Source: Sialis fuliginosa (taxonomy: Eukaryota; Arthropoda; Insecta; Megaloptera; Sialidae). Taken from it: 64,000 nucleotides of DNA. A program made the position numbers and the translations under genes. Positions 60,039 through 64,000 of the stretch are shown here, one piece after another. Position 1 is the stretch's first letter; each line of letters opens with the position of its first letter. A model generated the notes under the pieces. The model was not told the origin of the DNA and did no database searches. It saw only the letters and a list, made by a program, of their open reading frames with translations. The stretch covers positions 4,588,001-4,652,000 of the forward strand of contig OY540812.1 in assembly GCA_961205875.1 (NCBI GenBank). Direction: 5' to 3'.

Positions 60039-61566
60039 AAAGGCTGTAGCCGGGTAAGCATGCAAAACATGCCTTTACATGGATTTGGCTGATTATTTTT
60101 TTGGAAGTCACATTCTATTAAACATTCAACCTGACCAAATATTAGCTTCCAAAAATTTATAGTTTTCGAAAAAAAATTTTTTTTTGATTTTCAAAAAAAA
60201 ATTTTTTTTTGATAATCTGTCAGTCGAATTTGATGGTGCTTGAAATATATTATAGAGGTACTTATGACTCATCAGAGGTAATTTTATTATGATCCTCTGT
60301 ACATAATAAACCAGAAAAAAAATTAATAAAATTTTAAAAATCAAAAAACACCATGTTGTCTTCTGAGGGCAATCACAATTTTTTTATATATTATACCTTG
60401 TATGTACCCAAGCAACATATCAAAATCCCAAATTGATACAAAGGGTATAACATACTCGTATAAATTCGCATGCGATCGTATCGGAGTGGCGCGAGCGTGG
60501 CGCGGGCGAGTGCAAGTGTCTTAATACTTTTAAAATATCTCTAATTTGTTGCTAAACAGAACTGGGCTAGCCCAGAGGCATATCGAAAATTTGACGGGGC
60601 CCATAGTCTGACAAAAACAAAATATAGAGGCCGTAGCAGGGAATATAAGGGAACTACTCCATTGAATCAATTTAACAAATTTTTTTCTCATAGGTTGCTT
60701 TTTAAGGAAAATTAAATCGCCCTAAATGTCTGTGCTTCAATATATTCATTTTTGCTCAGATAATTTTTATTAAAAAAAAAAAATCTTGTCTATAGTTTTT
60801 AATGGAAGAAGATTCGCTAGTTCACAGCGGAAATGTGATTTGTTACTACTAAAGTCGATTATAAACATTTTTAAGCGATTTGGGACGATTTTTTGTTACT
60901 TAAAAAGCAACCTATGAGAAAAAAAATTGTAAAATTAATTCAATGGAGCAGTTCCCATATATTCCCGGCTACGGCCTCTATATTTTGTTTTTGTCAGGCT
61001 ATGGGCCCCGTCAAATTTTCGATATGCCTCTGGGCTAGTCCAGTCCTGTTTAGCAACAAATTATAGATATTTTAAAAGTATTAAGACACTTGCACTCGCC
61101 CGCGCCACGCTCGCGCCACTCCGATACGACCGCATGCGAATTTATACGAGTATGTTATACCCTTTGTATCAATTTGGGATTTTGATATGTTGTTTGGGTA
61201 CATACAAGGTATAATATATAAAAAAATTGTGATTGCCCTCCGAAGACAACATAGTGTTTTTTGATTTTTAAAATTTTATTAATTTTTTTTCTGGTTTATT
61301 ATGTACAGAGGATCATAATAAAATTACCTCTGATGAGTCATAAGTACCTCTATAATATATATCAAGCACCATCAAATTCGACTGACAGATTATCCAAAAA
61401 AAATTTTTTTTTGAAAATCAAAAAAAATTTTTTTTTCGAAAACTATAAATTTTTGGAAGCTAATATTTGGTCAGGTTGAATGTTTAATAGAATGCGACTT
61501 CCAAAAAAATAATCAGCCAAATCCATGTAAAGGCATGTTTTGCATGCTTACCCGGCTACAGCCTTT
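60039..61566. repeat. Very long inverted repeat, 1.5 kb, arms about 700 bp
   Basis: The left end 'aaaggctgtagccgggtaag' is exactly inverted at the right end. The arms stay nearly identical for about 700 bp, with a spacer of about 130 bp (roughly 60739-60867). Each arm carries the same 72-codon frame in mirror image (60126-60344 minus, 61261-61479 plus), differing at two residues. It includes a GC-rich block 'gtggcgcgagcgtggcgcgg'. No transposase was seen. It is probably a fold-back mobile element. Confidence 0.9.
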
Positions 61567-61873
61567 GGAAATATTTCGTTTCAATTTTAAAAATATATGA
61601 ACCACTGCATGCATAATTAATTTTCAGTTATTCACTTAATGCGTATTTAAAAATTTAATGTAAAACATGCGAAATTACAAACACTAATTAAATTTCATTT
61701 TTATACCTTTTATGGTAGATTTAACTAAATCCACGTTTCATATTTTTGGACATTTATTTTTAGTATTGAATGGTTTAAAAACTCAAGCAAAAAGAGCGAA
61801 GGTTACAAATTCGATTTTTTACATACGCGGACGAAGCTGCGGGAAGTTTTTTGTTTAAAATAAAGCATGCTAA

Positions 61874-62094
61874 TATCTGGTATTATAAACGAGCTAGCAA
61901 GCACTTCTAAATGAGGTTTCAAACCTATCTGACAGTTCTTTTTTTATGAAGTGTTTGACAATTTTCGCGCACGCGAATTATTATTATTTTGTACGGTCAG
62001 AGTCGTCAACTGTGTTACAATAAGTTGAAGTATCACTGCTCTAAATTCCATGGATACTAATACAGAATTAATACCTAATTTGAAAGTGCTCCCT
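61874..62094. repeat. TGTCCGG MITE family, truncated copy 3
   Basis: 'ctggtattataaacgagcta' and 'ctgctctaaattccatggat' match copies 1 and 2 in reverse. The far end is lost after 'tttgaaagtgct'. Confidence 0.6.
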
Positions 62095-62824
62095 CATAGT
62101 TTAAGACTATTTTTTCACATAATTGTATTTGCCTCTACAAAAGAAACATACTTTTAAACATATCAAAGTGCTCGGTAGTTGGTATAATTTAAATCACCAC
62201 GCATAGCCATCAGTCGGTAAAGTGTTAATAAATCACAAATACTTTTGTTTCGCTAACAATTATTTCTGGTAATTATGACAAATATCGTTCGGGGTTTTTA
62301 TTTTTGTAGTGTGTCGAATGTTTTTTTCCGTCGTTTTATTACGTACCAGTGCCAAAGAATGTGATAGAAGGTTTGTTTAATTTAGTGCTTATATATAATT
62401 TACAGTCGTTAGAGATTTATAGAGCTACCAAACAAAACAATCTTCGAATCGAAGAGGTTATTTTCGTGTGGCGTTATAATTATCATTAAAATATGTTATA
62501 TAAATGGCAATTGTACAACGCCTGATTTACTGTATCTTCAATAAAACTGTCAATATGAAAAACCACTGCGTTACGCGTTGTTTAGTATTTTGTGACGAAC
62601 CGTGTATCGGTCGTAAAATTGTAATATATCTGTACAGTTTACAAAAATTCACATCATTTAATATTTATTCACAACAGAACACGATTTATTTAGTTTTCGA
62701 CAGTAAAAATAGAATCTACGAACATTGACAATCGTTTTAAAGATTGAGTATTTATAAAAAATTCAGTTGGGTTATTTTGTAACGATATATCGTATATCAG
62801 AATATGTTAACTTTTTGTTTATTT
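62095..62824. other. Upstream stretch, nothing firm
   Basis: A 74-codon plus frame at 62504-62728 (MAIVQRLIYCIFNKTVNMKN...) has several Cys but no motif I recognise. I do not call it a gene. Confidence 0.3.
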
Positions 62825-62960
62825 ATTATGTTAGTAACTATATCTGTCTGTCTCTTTGTAACCTTTTCACGGATAAACCGCAGAACCGATTTTAATGAAA
62901 TTTGGTAGGGAGATAGCTTGTTTCCTAAGGAAGGACATAAGCTACTTTATATCCCGAAAA
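62825..62960 (-). repeat. Dispersed repeat, family S, partial
   Basis: 'atctgtctgtctctttgtaa', 'aaccgcagaaccgattttaa' and 'gacataagctactttatatc' are the standard family S words. Confidence 0.55.
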
Positions 62961-63169
62961 AATGATGAAATAAAAAAAAATACAAATTCCACGCAAAACA
63001 ACATTAAAGTTATTCGATCATTAGAGCAATATATAGATAACAGTCTAAAATTTTAATGTTATTTATGAAGCTCATATATTTTACTAATTTAAAAAAAATA
63101 ATAAAATAAAAAATATGCTCTATTTATTGAAACTTCAACTCTTTTAAATACTATAAAAATTATAAAACA

Positions 63170-63600
63170 CATATATGACGGATTCCACGGTCGATCAGAC
63201 AGAGCGCTCGCGCGAGCCTTTTTTAATGTATCGCTACTTTTCTATCTCGCTGTGTCCAGCGCCCACGGGGCTACAAAAAAAATCTGCATACACAATTGGA
63301 TAGATTATTGTCTGCTCTTTCTAATGGTGTCCTCATTTTTCCCGAAAAATGCATTTTTCACCGAGAAAATCGACTTCAAAGTTAAAGCTATTTATCGGAA
63401 AATATGTATCTTTCGAACCTGGCTTAAGTTATATCAATCGATAGATAATCTAATGATGAACATCTGTACGAAATTTCAGGATGGAGACTTTAACGGTTCA
63501 AAAGTAATTAACGAATGAACATCGAAAAACGTGGTTTTGCGGCCGCGCGTGCTGCTACAAACAGCGCTACAATGCACGTAATGTTTAGATTTAAAAGTCT
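63170..63600. other. Mixed-composition stretch, nothing recognised
   Basis: Two plus-strand frames (63252-63518 and 63515-63697) overlap by four bases but show no known domain. The second runs into a MITE end. Confidence 0.3.
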
Positions 63601-63620
63601 TTTGCATTTTTGCATTCGTG

Positions 63621-64000
63621 CAGAGGCGTATTTACCATGGGGCCACTGGGGCCATGGCCTAGGGCGGCAGGTCAAGAGGGGCGGTAGATTTTTTTAGTTT
63701 AATATAGCACATTTAAAAAAAATATAGGGGAACAAAAAATGAGTAGCGTGACTAAAAAAAAAAAGGTCATCAGTTTTTTATGTACATTATATTTTCCATT
63801 ATTTATTTATATTATTTGCAAAAAAAATTATCACTTTTCAGTTCATATAGGAATTTTTACTGTTAAAAATATACTATATTTTCATTTGGTATAGGGGCGG
63901 CAATTATTTTTACCAGGGCGGCAATTTTTTTTTGACCAGGGCGACAATTTTTTTGCCCAAAGCAATATTATTACTAAAAAAATATATAAATTATATATTA
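63621..64000. mobile_element. Probable hAT-type MITE cut by the window edge
   Basis: The left end CAGAGGCGTATTTACCATGG and the following 'ctagggcggcaggtc' resemble the MITE at 19717. 'agggcggcaattttt' words recur near 63900-63960. The right end is beyond the window. Confidence 0.5.

Noticed and set aside
60126-61479. Two nearly identical 72-codon frames
   Set aside because: They are mirror copies in the arms of the 1.5-kb palindrome with no recognisable domain and AT-driven residues.

Overview
The window is insect nuclear DNA, AT-rich and packed with transposable-element debris. A lepidopteran source is the best guess: the repeats carry runs of GTCTGTCTG, 'cggcttcgctcgcgtgg' ends and 'gggttccgta'-type ends, and the one recognisable gene is split by introns of 1.5, 11.6 and 32.6 kb. 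No prokaryotic or viral gene organisation is present.

The host gene is on the minus strand and is an hnRNP L homologue (Drosophila smooth, sm). Three exons are firm and join in frame with good splice sites. They are the terminal exon (1780-2370, end of RRM3 plus all of RRM4, then stop), a Gly/Pro-rich exon that begins RRM3 (3921-4255), and an 81-bp linker exon (15814-15894). Some 32.6 kb upstream are two small candidate 5' exons (48473-48518 and 48596-48653) with phase-compatible splice sites. They would give an isoform with RRM3-RRM4 but without RRM1-RRM2, which I could not find here. A possible promoter lies at about 48.93-49.02 kb. The start of the 3' UTR is rich in CA repeats, the known binding sequence of hnRNP L proteins, which suggests autoregulation.

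The rest is intronic or upstream DNA made largely of repeats. There is one internally deleted DNA transposon (31841-33028) with CACTG ends, a TTA target duplication and a broken ORF of a widespread arthropod transposon protein. There are several hAT-type MITEs, four with exact or near-exact 8-bp target duplications (13211, 19717, 36066, 38106). A TGTCCGG-ended MITE family occurs at 16782, 47996 and in fragments. Several dispersed repeat families are present, along with tandem repeats at 8064, 14433, 15985 and 41621. At least ten long inverted repeats occur, the largest 1.5 kb (60039-61566). Hammerhead-ribozyme-like cores of the kind found in Penelope-like retroelements lie at 9236-9271, 29608-29643 and, more weakly, elsewhere.

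No complete autonomous transposon, rRNA, tRNA or CRISPR array was recognised. All coordinates were read by eye; repeat boundaries may be off by a few to tens of bases.
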